64,000 nt of DNA from Lagopus muta (taxonomy: Eukaryota > Chordata > Aves > Galliformes > Phasianidae): assembly GCF_023343835.1 (NCBI RefSeq), contig NC_064438.1, positions 59,296,578 to 59,360,577 on the forward strand. The letters run 5' to 3'. Under the pieces are notes generated by a model. The model made no database searches. It had not been told where the DNA came from and saw only the letters and a program-made list of their open reading frames with translations. Positions 26,831 to 37,000 of this stretch are shown piece by piece (the stretch's first letter is position 1; every line of letters begins with the position of its first letter). The translations under genes and the position numbers were made by a program.

Positions 26831-27394
26831 TTTATTTTACACAAGAGAACAACACAGCGTTGTTGTTTCTGTACAGCATCTGCCTAAAAACAAAGGCAAC
26901 ACCATTATCACGGAAAAGAAATATACAGTCTGACCATTTTAAAAAATATCATTTTACTGATTGATCCAGAAGTGGTTATTTGTTAGCTTGGAGGAAATTT
27001 CATTTCCTTTATAAAAGGCTTTTTCTGTGAAAACTCTTTCTTGCGTTTTCTGCTACCGCAGAACCAGGAAGCCAGTCCTAGAGCAGGGAAGGCACTGGTG
27101 CTGTTTCATGCTTTTTTTCACCCCTTAACCTTTTTTTTTTTTACCTTTTTTTTTCTTTTTAAACTCTGAATGTTGCCTTCTGTTTGGATACTAAATAAAA
27201 CCAAATGGAAACTAAACAGAACCCCGTGTGCACTGGGTGGCTTATAGAGAACCCCGCATGGACAAACCATCACTCAGTGAGACAACAGTGGACTTCCGAA
27301 TCCAATTCCCCAGGAGAGGGAACTTCACACAACGTTTGGCATTTTGTTTGTCAGAGAAATAAAAGGTAAACTTAAAAAAAAACCCAAAGGCAGG
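26831..27394 (-). other. LRFN5: Candidate 3' UTR and poly(A) signal for the extended LRFN5 form
   Basis: Downstream of the stop at 27395, the minus strand has an A-rich and then mixed noncoding run without repeat signatures. An AATAAA hexamer (TTTATT on the plus strand) is at 26831-26836, about 560 nt after the stop. Use of this signal would define a transcript whose terminal exon is the read-through exon. The hexamer is common in AT-rich DNA, so this is only suggestive. Confidence 0.3.
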
Positions 27395-27612
27395 TCACAC
27401 AGTGCTTTCCAATATCCACTCAGAGCTCGAGAACGTCGCTGTTCCGCCCTCCGCGCCGGAGCGGCCCGCCTGCGCCAGCATCCCATTCATGGAGAGGCTG
27501 CGCCGGGAGCACAGCCCCGCGTCCTGCTGGCAGCGGCACAGCAGCAGCTCGCCGCCCAGTGACAGCCTGCGCTTGGCTCTGGACGTGGTGGCCGGCAAGG
27601 TGAGGAACTTAC
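27395..27612 (-). CDS. LRFN5: Alternative LRFN5 C-terminal extension ending in a PDZ ligand
   Basis: If the donor at 27612 is not used, the LRFN5 frame stays open for 71 further residues and stops at 27395-27397, giving a protein of 771 residues. The extension has two similar basic, Ser-rich blocks ([13 protein letters not shown] and [11 protein letters not shown]) and ends [14 protein letters not shown] fits the class I PDZ ligand S/T-x-V. Within this family SALM1, SALM2 and SALM3 (LRFN2, LRFN1, LRFN4) are known to bind PSD-95-type PDZ proteins through such a tail, while SALM4 and SALM5 are described as lacking it. The meaningful end and internal repetition argue against a chance open frame, but no transcript is available here. 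It could also be a decayed ancestral tail that is no longer used. Confidence 0.6.
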
Positions 27613-30336
27613 TTGGCTTGGATTGTGCTCTTTTGTACGTGGGGACCCCTTGGTCAGAGTCGGGGGGACGGCTAGCTAGCTGCAGAGCAGTGGAGTTATT
27701 TCTGTTAGTGTTTTGGGACTCGATACTCGTGGCAGCTTCGCTCTGCGGCTCGCTGCTGGGCTTTGACCCCGGCTTCCGCTTCGGCTTCTGGGCAGCGGAG
27801 GCGCCGGCGGCCCACGCATGAGGAGAGGGCGAGGTAGTGGTGGCCTCCGGGCCGGGGCTGGGCTCCGGCGAGGGTCCGGCGCCGTCGCCGGCGGCCCGGC
27901 AGCACTGGGCGGCCTCCTCGTGCCCCACCGCCTGCTTGGAGGCAGACTGGGACAGCGCCCCACCGCAGCCCTGCACCTGGGCCCCGTTCGTCTGCGAGTA
28001 AACGTTGCTGACCTTGGTGGCCTTGTGCTGCCCGTTGTTGTTGCACACCTTGTACCGGATCATGAGGATGATGATGAACACGAGCACCGAGGCCACGATG
28101 ATCCCGCCGATGATGATAATCATGGTCCCGCCCAGGAACTGGGACTGCATGAAGTGGCAGCGCACGTAGTCCTGCTCGGTGGTGAACTGCGTGCAGCCCA
28201 CCACCCTGGTGGCGGTCAGCGAGGTGATCCCGTCATCGTAGATGGCCAAGACGCACAGGTCGTACATGGTCCCAGCAGCCAGGTTGTTCACCAGGAAGGT
28301 TTTGCTCGTGGGAGGTATCATCCTGGGGGCGAGGACATCAGCGTTAACAAACCCGTGTTGCCGCAGCCCCCTCCCAGCCCTCCCCTGGCAGCGCAGCCCA
28401 GCCCTGGTGGCAGGCAGCACCACGCTCCCCCCACACAGCTCGTCTGGGCAAAGCCCTTCCTGAGAGCAACTGTAGATGAAATTAAGAAAACAACAGTTCT
28501 GAAAGGTGTGACGGTTACAGCCCAGACTCAGAACAAAGCCACCCAATGCACAGGCCACGCATGCTCACTCCTCCCAAGCATCACCACCATGGCAGCAGGG
28601 TGTGCTTGCAGAAACGTGTTTGCAGGCAGCACTGTCCCCATGCTGTCATTAAACTGAGCGCGTTAAGATCCACTTAGCTCATCTAACTTCACAATCCTTC
28701 TGCTAATCAGATTACTAAAGAGGATCAGAGGTCTGTTTTGGATTCTTTAGAAATAACCCAACCCACAGCCATTTCCCAATCTGCATTACCCTCTCCACCA
28801 GCCAAGAGCCGGGCTGTGGCTAGGAGATGCAGGCTGACAGCCCTCCGAGGAGTGGGCAGCAAAAAGCTTGCACCAGCAACCAGTGTGGAGCAACGGGGAG
28901 GGGCTGGGCTGGGCTGGCTGTGCCATACCTGTACACCAGAGAGTCATCGTAAGTGCCATTGTACTGGATCTGGAACATGCGTATTCCAGGTATGTTTCTT
29001 TGAAAATTGAATTTCAGCAGAGCAGTAGATGATGTCGCTTCAGCAACAACCACCTTCTTGTCTTGGCTGACTTTTGTATCCCCATTGCTGCTGCTTGCAT
29101 TGGAGCCCGACTTGGTGGACGTTGAGATATCCGAGGAGCCAGGGTCAGGCTCGTGGATGTGGTTAGTGCTGTTCAGCAAGTGAGGGAGTTTGATTATGTG
29201 CAGGTCCACCGTCTGTGTGGCTTCCCCTGCTGGGTTGGAAGCGATGCAGGTGAAAGAGCCCGTGTCCTTCACTGTTGTGATGAGGATGTCGAGTGTACCG
29301 TTGTCATACACCACAGACCTTGTTGCGTTAGAAATAAGTTTGCCCTCAGGTGAAATCCAATGAATTGCTGGCTCTGGATCCCCCCGGGCCTTGCACCTCA
29401 GCGCTGCCCTTTGGCCCTCCAGCACCCTCAGCTCGTGGGTGTGCCTGGTAATGAGAGGAGGTTCGCACAGGAACTCCTCCTCAGGGATCGACCAGAAGTA
29501 CCGGCCCGACAGCAGCTGGGGAGAGGCACACGTCTCCAGGTCGTCTTCTCTGGAGAGCCGCCTCAGCCACAAGAGCTCACAGTTGCAATGCAAAGGGTTT
29601 CCACCAAAGCTTAACGCAAAAGTAGAAGGGCTGATAATTCCTGAGGTTGCCAGTACCTGAGCTCGCTGAAAGAGAGGGTCAGGTGGTAGCTTCTGCAGTT
29701 TGTTAGACGTGACGTCTAACCTGGTCATCTTGTGGAGATGTGAGAAGGTCCCCTTAGGAATATGATCAATCATATTGTGGTCCAGACTGAGGGTGTGCAA
29801 GCTAACCATCTTTTCCACAGCATCCCAGGGGATCGTTTCCAGGTTGTTGTAAGACAAATCCAATTCCTCAAGAGCTAAAACATCATCGAAAGCTGTGGAA
29901 GAAATAAGAGTCAGCTGGTTGTTGTTAAGTATCAAGTGATGAAGATTGGAGAGCCCACTGAACATGTCATTGGTGATCTTAGTCAATCGGTTGCTGTTCA
30001 AATGCAAAGCCCGCAAATTGCGCAAGTCAGCAAACGCGTGAGGTGTGATAAAACTGATTGTATTCCTGGACAGCGTCAGGTCCACCAGGCTGGTCATATT
30101 GGCAAAGTCTTTCCTCTTGATATTTGTAACAAAGTTGTCTGCCAGCCGTAATTCCACGGTCCTCCTGTCAATGTTTGGTGGAACAAATAAGAGCCCTTTC
30201 TTGGCACAAAGGGTCGCAAGGTTTGGAGACAAAATCTGACAAACGCAGCGCTTTGGGCAGATCTGAGCTCTCACTGCTATGCCAATGAACAGCAGAAACA
30301 AAAGCAGTTTTTCCATTGTAGATCAGGTTCACGAGC
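27395..30336 (-). CDS. LRFN5: LRFN5 (SALM5) synaptic adhesion protein, whole visible gene part
   Basis: The joined exons encode a type I membrane protein that matches vertebrate LRFN5 nearly residue for residue in the ectodomain as I remember the family. Order of parts: signal peptide about 1-17, LRRNT about 20-50, leucine-rich repeats about 52-235, LRRCT about 241-285, Ig C2 domain about 286-375 (cysteines 308 and 357, Trp 320), a Ser/Asn-rich linker, FN3 about 420-510, transmembrane helix about 528-552, cytoplasmic tail. SALM5 is known as a postsynaptic adhesion molecule that binds presynaptic LAR-family receptor phosphatases through its LRR and Ig domains and promotes synapse formation. 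The gene continues on both sides: further 5' UTR exons lie at higher coordinates and the usual last coding exon was not found. The span shown includes 20 nt of 5' UTR and the 606-bp intron. Confidence 0.96.
27613..28322 (-). CDS. LRFN5: LRFN5 second coding exon: FN3 end, transmembrane helix, cytoplasmic tail
   Basis: The acceptor CCCCCAG|G completes Arg463 (AG|G), and the frame continues MIPPTSKTF, the expected LRFN5 sequence. Residues 464-510 finish FN3. About 528-552 is a very hydrophobic helix rich in Ile and Val, followed by the basic stop-transfer stretch IRYKVC. The tail keeps family blocks such as [11 protein letters not shown] and [15 protein letters not shown]. Between them, about residues 599-660 are Ala/Pro/Gly-rich and more GC-rich than the mammalian version I remember. 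The exon would end at 27613, where CCAA|GTAAGT is a perfect +1 to +6 donor. At that point 699 codons plus one base are complete, so about 20 more residues from another exon would reach the roughly 719-residue length remembered for mammalian LRFN5. Confidence 0.93.
28323..28928 (-). other. LRFN5: LRFN5 intron inside the FN3 domain (606 bp, GT-AG)
   Basis: On the minus strand the intron starts GTATGG just after TACAG and ends CCCCCAG just before GATGATACC. It is a phase-2 intron that splits the Arg463 codon. Joining the exons restores [11 protein letters not shown] with no gap. If retained, the frame adds 35 residues (starting YGTASPAQ) and stops at 28820, before the transmembrane segment. Confidence 0.93.
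28929..30316 (-). CDS. LRFN5: LRFN5 first coding exon: signal peptide, LRRs, Ig, start of FN3
   Basis: This exon carries 462 full codons plus two bases (AG) of codon 463. The ATG at 30314-30316 sits in a strong context, A at -3 and G at +4, and opens a hydrophobic signal peptide with likely cleavage before QICPKRC. Successive LxxLxLxxN repeats run to an LRRCT with the [15 protein letters not shown] signature near residue 240. The Ig domain follows with C308, W320, C357 and the D-x-G-x-F-x-C pattern. Predicted N-glycosylation sequons are at N73, N330, N339, N382, N406 and N453. The exon ends TACAG|GTATGG with the donor GT at 28928-28927. Holding the LRR and Ig domains and half of FN3 in one large exon is usual for LRFN genes. 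Without splicing, the frame stops after 498 residues. Confidence 0.97.
30317..30336 (-). other. LRFN5: LRFN5 5' UTR end of the start-codon exon
   Basis: These 20 bases lie between the ATG and a good splice acceptor: ATTCTTCCTTACAG ends at 30337 on the minus strand. The acceptor implies at least one upstream noncoding exon at higher coordinates. The promoter was not identified and may lie outside the window. Confidence 0.75.
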
Positions 30337-30540
30337 CTGTAAGGAAGAATAAATGTCTGTTAATGCCTGCAAGGTCAGCAAGTATATCGTAACAGAAATC
30401 ATAACGGAAGCAGAGGAAAACTGTCTATGATTAAATCACAGGTTCACAGAACAGAATTTCTGTCTCATCTCATTACCAGATGGCTTACAACTGTCCATAT
30501 CCTGACATGGAGGACAACTGAGATTGTTGTATGTATGCAT

Positions 30541-30574
30541 ACACACACACACATATATGCACATATACACATCC
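30541..30574. repeat. (AC)n/(AT)n microsatellite
   Basis: Six AC units are followed by interrupted ATATATGC and ACATATACAC, a typical decayed dinucleotide repeat. Confidence 0.85.
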
Positions 30575-31421
30575 ATGTGCAGATAACAGTGAGGTTTGGA
30601 AGCATCTGGTGGCTCTGTGCATTGCAGCAGTGGTGCCTCTCATCCAGCACCACCATTCCCACCACCGAGCTTTAAACTGACACTCTGGCCTCATGATCTG
30701 GAGTTACTTTATGATTATGCCATTTACATACTGGAAAAAGGGATGTTTCATGTACGCTTTACTTGCTGAGCTGAAACCCTCAGCGACCTCTAAATCACGC
30801 AGTAGGTTTATAACCATTTCTACTGAACATTTAAGCTCTTAATGCTATTTTCAGAGTAAACCCAGAAGGGGCTAATTTTATGTCATTCAAAAAACAATAA
30901 TGTGCACAAAGAAAAAAAAATATCAAGAAAGCTCCTGAAAACAGACACCTGAATAATAATGGAATATGGGCTAATTTCAGAGCATTGCTGTTTCCCCTGA
31001 TGCCACAGCAGCACCGCACTCCTATCCCAGAAACTCTGACAGTTCAATTATCCTTATCTTTTACATTGCTAGATCCAGGAACTGCACAGAGTATGAAAAC
31101 AAGGGAGATAACAGACATGCCCAGAGAAGTTAAATGCAATCATCTATCAGCAACTCTGTTAAGAACTCCACAAGGGCTACACGGCCCATTTCTGAGCACC
31201 TCTTTGCCACCCTGCCTCCACACACCAGTGAACCGACACAAAGCTGCAGCCCACATCTGCCTCCCTTCCAAGAAGTGAGATGTGGGCAGGAGCTGAGCAA
31301 CACCGTGAGTTCTAGGAGTAAACACCTGGCTGCAGCAGGGCTGCACAAAGGAAATGAAACAGTCAGCTCCCTTTGGGACTGACAGAACTATTCGTATACC
31401 GAATACAGACACATCACAGAA

Positions 31422-31466
31422 GCACAGAATCATAGAATCACAGAACGGTTTGGGTTGGAATCTTGA
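31422..31466 (-). mobile_element. CR1 3'-end fragment
   Basis: CACAGAATCATAGAATCACA is followed by GAACGGTTTGGGTTGGAA, the hallmark antisense CR1 tail, then similarity stops. It is a very short insertion. Confidence 0.85.
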
Positions 31467-32019
31467 ATCTTCATGGATATTTAATGTCAAAATAACAATT
31501 ATTTCTCCTGTTGTCCAGCCATCCATGATCCATGTCTACCATGAAAAAGCAGTTGCAGAAAATTGTTGTGAAGATGCCAGCCCCTAAAACTTGCCTATCA
31601 GCACCACTATTTATTTCTTTTGCTAATACCTTTCTTGACTACCGATCCTAACCAGTAAGCCCTCATTAAAAAAAATAATAAAATAACATAAAAAAGAAGC
31701 CTTCAACCATCAGCTTTAACTTAAATAATGATTACATCCACCACTGAAGGCACAGCCTATCACTCCTGTAGTTTTGGGAACCATCCCAAACCCCCTGGTG
31801 AAATCCCAGAACATATGGCTTCCTGATGAGTCAATCCATCCACGCTAACGTGCTGCAGGCTGCAGGCACTGCACTCCTGTGGCCCTACTGCCCCTCCAGC
31901 ACTGCACAGCAGAGCAGGCACGGTACCCCCTGGGGCTCCTCCCCGTGGAGATGGCAGCACCTGGATGGGGACTCCCAGCATCCACCCCATGTCTGTCACA
32001 CGCCAGCAACACTTGCTGA

Positions 32020-32280
32020 AGACAATCCGTATTTATCTGACAACTGGAAGAGGATATAAAAACAAATTTCCTTTTTACAGCCAGCTGAGAGTGCAATTTG
32101 TGTGCTATACAATCCAACACGGCATCAATTTATATGGGACTCCTTCAGCGAAAACTGGCCATTCTTGGGCTGTAAATGCACCAATTAAATTGGTTCCCTT
32201 CCCCGTTATCCTCACGGGAGGCAGCCCGCTCTTGTCAGGAGCTGTAAACTTTTAGAACGAAACCTTTTGCACCTCTGCTG
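32020..32280. promoter_or_regulatory. Candidate conserved noncoding element
   Basis: This is balanced-composition, non-repetitive sequence with palindromic AT cores such as CCAATTAAATTGG at 32180-32192. It looks like constrained rather than drifting DNA, but there is no alignment to support that. Confidence 0.2.
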
Positions 32281-33479
32281 GGGACAATTTTTTGCATTAA
32301 TTGCAGCAGAAAGCAAATCTCCTGGGCAGCATTTACATACATTTGCAGGGTTACATTCCACACCTCTTGTGTCAGCACTGTACACCAGCACGGTTCTGCA
32401 GGTGCAAACAGGACAGTTCTGACCCTCACCAGAGGATCACACAGCCCTGCAGAAGTAGCCTGCCCCATACACCCCTGAGCCTGCTGGGACCCCAGGGAGC
32501 CACCTCCCCAAGCAGGTGCCACTGTTCTAGATGGGATTTTCTATCTCACCATACATTTGGTTCACACAAACTCAAAACAGACCATCGACCACCAGAGGCC
32601 CTGGTCATCCTGGCTTGGGAACACCATCCTCGCTTAGATTTGCTAATACAACACCACTAATTTAGATTTGTAGCTGTGATTAAGGAAATGTGCTCAGCAC
32701 TTCTCAGATTCAGCCAACACTGTTTTCAGAAGTAGGCAAAATTAAAACAAAGTCAGCAAGGTGCATTTTAACACTGTAGAGGGCAAAGCTTCAGACAGTT
32801 CTGTAAGACTCAGTTGACACAGTGTCAGAAGCAGATACAAATTCACAGCCTGCACACAGTGACCTCCATTCGTACACTGCCCAGCACCCTTCCCAGCACC
32901 CGGGCTGCCCACACCAGAGGGAACCAAGCCCTCTGACCTCCTGCCTCCATGCTCTGTAGAGCAGACGCAGTAGCACACAGCTCTCCAGCTCAGTCAGTGG
33001 GACACGCTGTGCCGACGGCCCTCCATTACTCCTGCTGTACATGACACTGCAAATAAAATGCTGCCTCCCATGGCTGTCATGGGAGCAGGCACAGACCCTT
33101 CCTACCAAAGGTTTTTCACCCTTAATTAATGACTCAATGCTGGAACAAGGCTGCAGCTGCTCTCTGCCACTCTGTGGAGCCGGCACAGAAACTGTGGTGC
33201 TCCCTCAGGGAGCTGCCTTGTCCCTTACCTACAGCTAGGACCAGAACTTCCCCACAAGTTAAAATCTGATGGAGGAGGGAAGGGTGACCTCAAAGCAGAG
33301 AACCACCACTGACCTGTGACAGAATCCTCCTGGTAGGGCTGCCTGGTCATAGAGGCAGCTGAAGTGCTGCAAGTGGAGGGGGACACCAGACCTCGGAGCA
33401 ACTCTGGGGACTGCTTCCTGCTTTTGTATTTCCAGGGACCAGAGTGGGAAGCCCAGAGAGCACAGACAGTGCATCCCAT

Positions 33480-33551
33480 CTTGCACTGAGCAGCAGGCAG
33501 CACAGCACAGCACGGTGCAGCATGGTACAGCAGAGCAGCAGAGCAGCACCC
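33480..33551. repeat. Low-complexity (CAGCA)n-like stretch
   Basis: Repeated CAGCACAG, CAGCACGG and CAGAGCAGCAGAGCAGCAC blocks without a strict period. Confidence 0.6.
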
Positions 33552-33639
33552 AACACCCAGTGCCAGCTCCCAGCACCCTGCACCCCAGGCAACCAGTCTG
33601 GGCAGGGAGCACTCCACGTCCCAGGCTGCGCTCACAGTT

Positions 33640-33790
33640 CATACAACCATGGAACCATTAAGGTTGGAAAAAACCTCTTACGATCACAGAATCATAGAAT
33701 CACTCAGGTTGGAAAAGACCTTAAATATCATTGAGTCCAACCATCACCAAACTCAACCCCACCCCACACCCACCATGCCCTCTAACCAAC
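33640..33790 (-). mobile_element. CR1 3'-end fragments, antisense arm of an inverted pair
   Basis: Two overlapping CR1 tails are visible: AACCATTAAGGTTGGAAAAA near 33653 and ATCACAGAATCATAGAATCA from 33683, followed by CTCAGGTTGGAAAAGACCTT and GAGTCCAACCATCACC. One tail appears to sit at the end of the other. Confidence 0.85.
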
Positions 33791-34052
33791 AAGGGGAAAT
33801 GGCTTCAAGTTGAGGGAGGGTAGATTTAGGTTAGATACAAGGAAAAAGTCCTTTACATGAGGGTGGTGAGGCACTGGCACAGGTGACCCTGCGGTGTGGT
33901 TGATGCCCCGTCCCTGAAGACTTTCCAGGCAAGGCTGGATCAGGCCCTGGGCAACCTCATGGAGCTGTGGTGCCCCTCTGCACTGCAGGGGAGTTGGATT
34001 GGATGGGCTTCAAAGGTCCCTTCCAACTCTTAAGGATTCTACGAGTCTATGA
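33791..34052 (+). mobile_element. CR1 3'-end fragment, sense arm of an inverted pair
   Basis: The sequence reads AAGGGGAAATGGCTTCAAGT and continues through TAGATTTAGGTTAGATACAA, TGCACTGCAGGGGAGTTGGA and CCCTTCCAACTCTTAAGGAT to TCTACGAGTCTATGA. This is the sense CR1 3' region with its terminal repeat. It directly abuts the antisense copy on its left. Confidence 0.9.
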
Positions 34053-37000
34053 CTTTAACCAGGGCTGAGCTAGCACCAGTATGATCACTTAGCACCCTGC
34101 CAGGTCTGTCAGCTCTTCCATGCTGCAGCTTGAGAAATGCTGTTGGCAGGTGCTGGGGAGAATGAAAGGAGCAGACAAATGTGGGTGCATGGCTCTCCTC
34201 CAAGCGTGGCACCCACGAGAGGTCTGTCCCCGTGCTCAGATGGCCCAATGAGACCCGGAGGTGCTGCAGGATCCTGCCGTTGCCAAGAACCCAGCCGTTC
34301 CTGTAAAACTGTTCCTTACCATTCACAGAGTTTTTGTTGTTTTTTCTTTTAGAAGTGTTAAGTAAGTTGCAATATAAATGTGAGCAAAGCTTAAAATAAA
34401 GCTGTGTGTTTGTACAAGTGCTCACAAAGTGCTCTAAAAGCTGTGTGTCTTGCATAGATGAACCGGTATTTGCAGCTGAAGCACAGCACATACATTTATT
34501 TCACGTAATAGGAACAGCCAACCCACACACGGCATTGCACTGCACAGCCTCAGCTGCCACCTGTGTGCTCAGCACTGAGCAGCTCACCTGGTTCACAAAG
34601 CACTGCCTAAATCTCACTGCTTGCTTAAAGCATCAAAAAGAAAGAAAAGAAAACAAAGGGGTCAATGCTAATTTTCTACCAAGGTATGCAGGGCTTTCAT
34701 CTAGTGCTGGGCGTTTGCAAAGAGATGAGGACCATCAAGCTCCTTGTGTGGTACATGTGATTCGAGTAAAAAAGGCTCTCAGAAGAGAAGTTTTAGATGA
34801 GTTTTGTTACAACATTTTTTGAGTTATTCAGCGCCTACAAAAATTATCTGTGAGCTACAGTTGGCTCCAGAACTCACTGCTGTGCAGATGCTACGATGGT
34901 GTCTCCCAGCACTGAACAGCCCTGTCAGCCTCCAGCTCTCTGCTCTCACCAGGACCACAGCACCACTGCTTCCTTCTTAATGACCTGAAATGGTTACATG
35001 AAGCAAGAGCCCCCAAATTACTGCTCCTATTTCAGAGCAGAGTTGTTCTCCCCTTTAATCACTTTTTCCAGCTACGGAGAGGTTTCTCCCATTGATAAAG
35101 CCCATGCAGGAAGCCGTCATGCCTCCCGTTTAGCACTGTGGGATGTGCACCCCAGGAATGGTCACAACAGCCCCATGCCTGGGACTCACGCTCTCCTTGC
35201 CCCACACAGCTGGGGCTCAGGTGCCAGCAGCTCCCATGCTCGAATAAAAGGCCTCAATCAGCAGCGTGCTGTGAAAGTAAGTGAGTGCCCATCACTTCAC
35301 ATACTCACTTGCGGTCATGGGTAGAGCTGGTGAAGTTGAAATGTCTGCCTGGAGTTGAACCAGGGGACACAGGAACGAAGTGACAGCACTGCTGTACTGA
35401 AATTGCTTCCCTTTTCCTATGTGTGGCTTATTGATTTTTTTTCCCCATCTTCACTGGGAGCAGTAATACATTTTAGGATATTTAGTGCAGCATTTTGCAG
35501 ATTTGTCCAATGCTGTAAAGATTCATTTCATATTGAGAACTATGTGACAAAGGGAAGCAGCAGGATACAGGATGCAGAAAATTATTAGCAAACTATTTTC
35601 GCAGCATCCAATCCTGTTTGGATGGTAGGTGCTGCACACGGTGAGTGTGTGGGGAACCTGAGCACAGCACAGCGCTGGAGAGCTGCAACCAGCTGCTAAT
35701 GCAGTGCCTGCCTCACACATAATCTGTCATCACTAAGGTCATGGCAGAACCTGCTGACTGCATTTCCTACCCCTCCCGGCCTCCGGAGAAGCTGTGATTT
35801 TCAAGGACTTTGCAAATGTAATTTCATGGTGGGGAAAAAATGTCCAGAAGCTGTCTGTATTCACCTGCTGCAGATGAAGGATGGGGAAATAGCTGGCATG
35901 AGCCTCGAAAGGCATCTGGCAGCCACACTAACATGGGCACAGACTTAAGCGGAAAATGCAGAGCTTCAATTTCACAAAGGTCAATGGTTTGTAAACACGT
36001 CTGAGTGCTTTTCTGAAACACAAACACAGCACCTACAAACCAGAACACTCAGAGCAACACGCCATCCCTGGGGAACCCATCTCCGGGGAACCCCATGGCT
36101 GCACAGCCCTGCGGGACCACAGGCAGCTCCGCACTCAGGCGCTGCCCACTGCCTGCTCCCCACTGCCCATCACCTGCACCCTGGGAGCCCATGGCATAGT
36201 GGGCAGCAGCCAGGGCTCCTCCTGCCCACCCACTTGGTAATCCTTCCTCGTTTTCCTCCAGCCTTAAGCCTTAAACGATACACACGCAAGGTAACACATT
36301 TTGGGAGGTATTTTTTTCTCCCCATAATGAGGTCTAAACATGCAAGATTAAAGTGAAAAATAATGTCTGTTTTAAAAGATTTCTAAGGAAAGCAGAGACA
36401 TTATTTGTAAGACCCAGACTGCACTGCACACATGCTGACATCTGTGAGCACAGCACTCAGTGTCTCCATGAGCAGAACTCAAGGCACAGAGCCCAGCAGA
36501 GGCTGCCCTGGGCTGGGAGGAGAGCACAGCCATCAGCCTTGGGCTGGGAACTGAGTGTGGCCATCGGCCCCTGAGCCCAGCAGGCCCTCAGCTGTGGGGC
36601 AGTGGCTCAGGAAAGGCACAGCAGAAAAACAGAAACAGGAAGGCTTCAGAGGAAGGCGGCAAAGGCAGCTCAGGTGAACTCAGAAGGGTATTTTGCTTTC
36701 TCTGCCCCCCCGCCACAGCAGTCAGGGCAGAGACAGAGCACCGGGTGCTCCTTGTGTGCCTGGCACAGCCAAGGTCAGGACAGAGAGCGTCAGTGCTGTC
36801 AGTCCCTGGTTCTCTCTGTTATTGGGCCCACTCTTCTCTTAAGGGCACTTGCTCAGTGACTGAAGATGGACAACAGCATGGGGCACAAGCCACTCTCCAG
36901 CTCTGCATTAGGCCTTTGGCCAGCATTCCTGGGCATGACTGACGTGGGGCACCCTGCAATACCCCCAATTCCTGTGCTTGCATCTGCCATGTGGCAAACA

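Larger units (their letters stand above)
30337..33639 (-). other. LRFN5: Probable LRFN5 5' UTR intron, left part
   Basis: The acceptor at 30337 makes the sequence to its right intronic for at least some distance. It holds a CA/TA microsatellite, a short CR1 end and a possible conserved element at 32.0-32.3 kb. No other exon was recognised. Confidence 0.5.

Noticed and set aside
28323..28558. Methionine start at 28558 for a separate 387-residue minus-strand protein
   Set aside because: The part before 28322 is intron: it holds the acceptor CCCCCAG and does not resemble LRFN5. The true protein starts at 30316.
27818..28657. 279-codon open frame on the plus strand
   Set aside because: It lies antisense to the LRFN5 second exon and intron; the frame is open because that DNA is GC-rich. 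Its product resembles no family.
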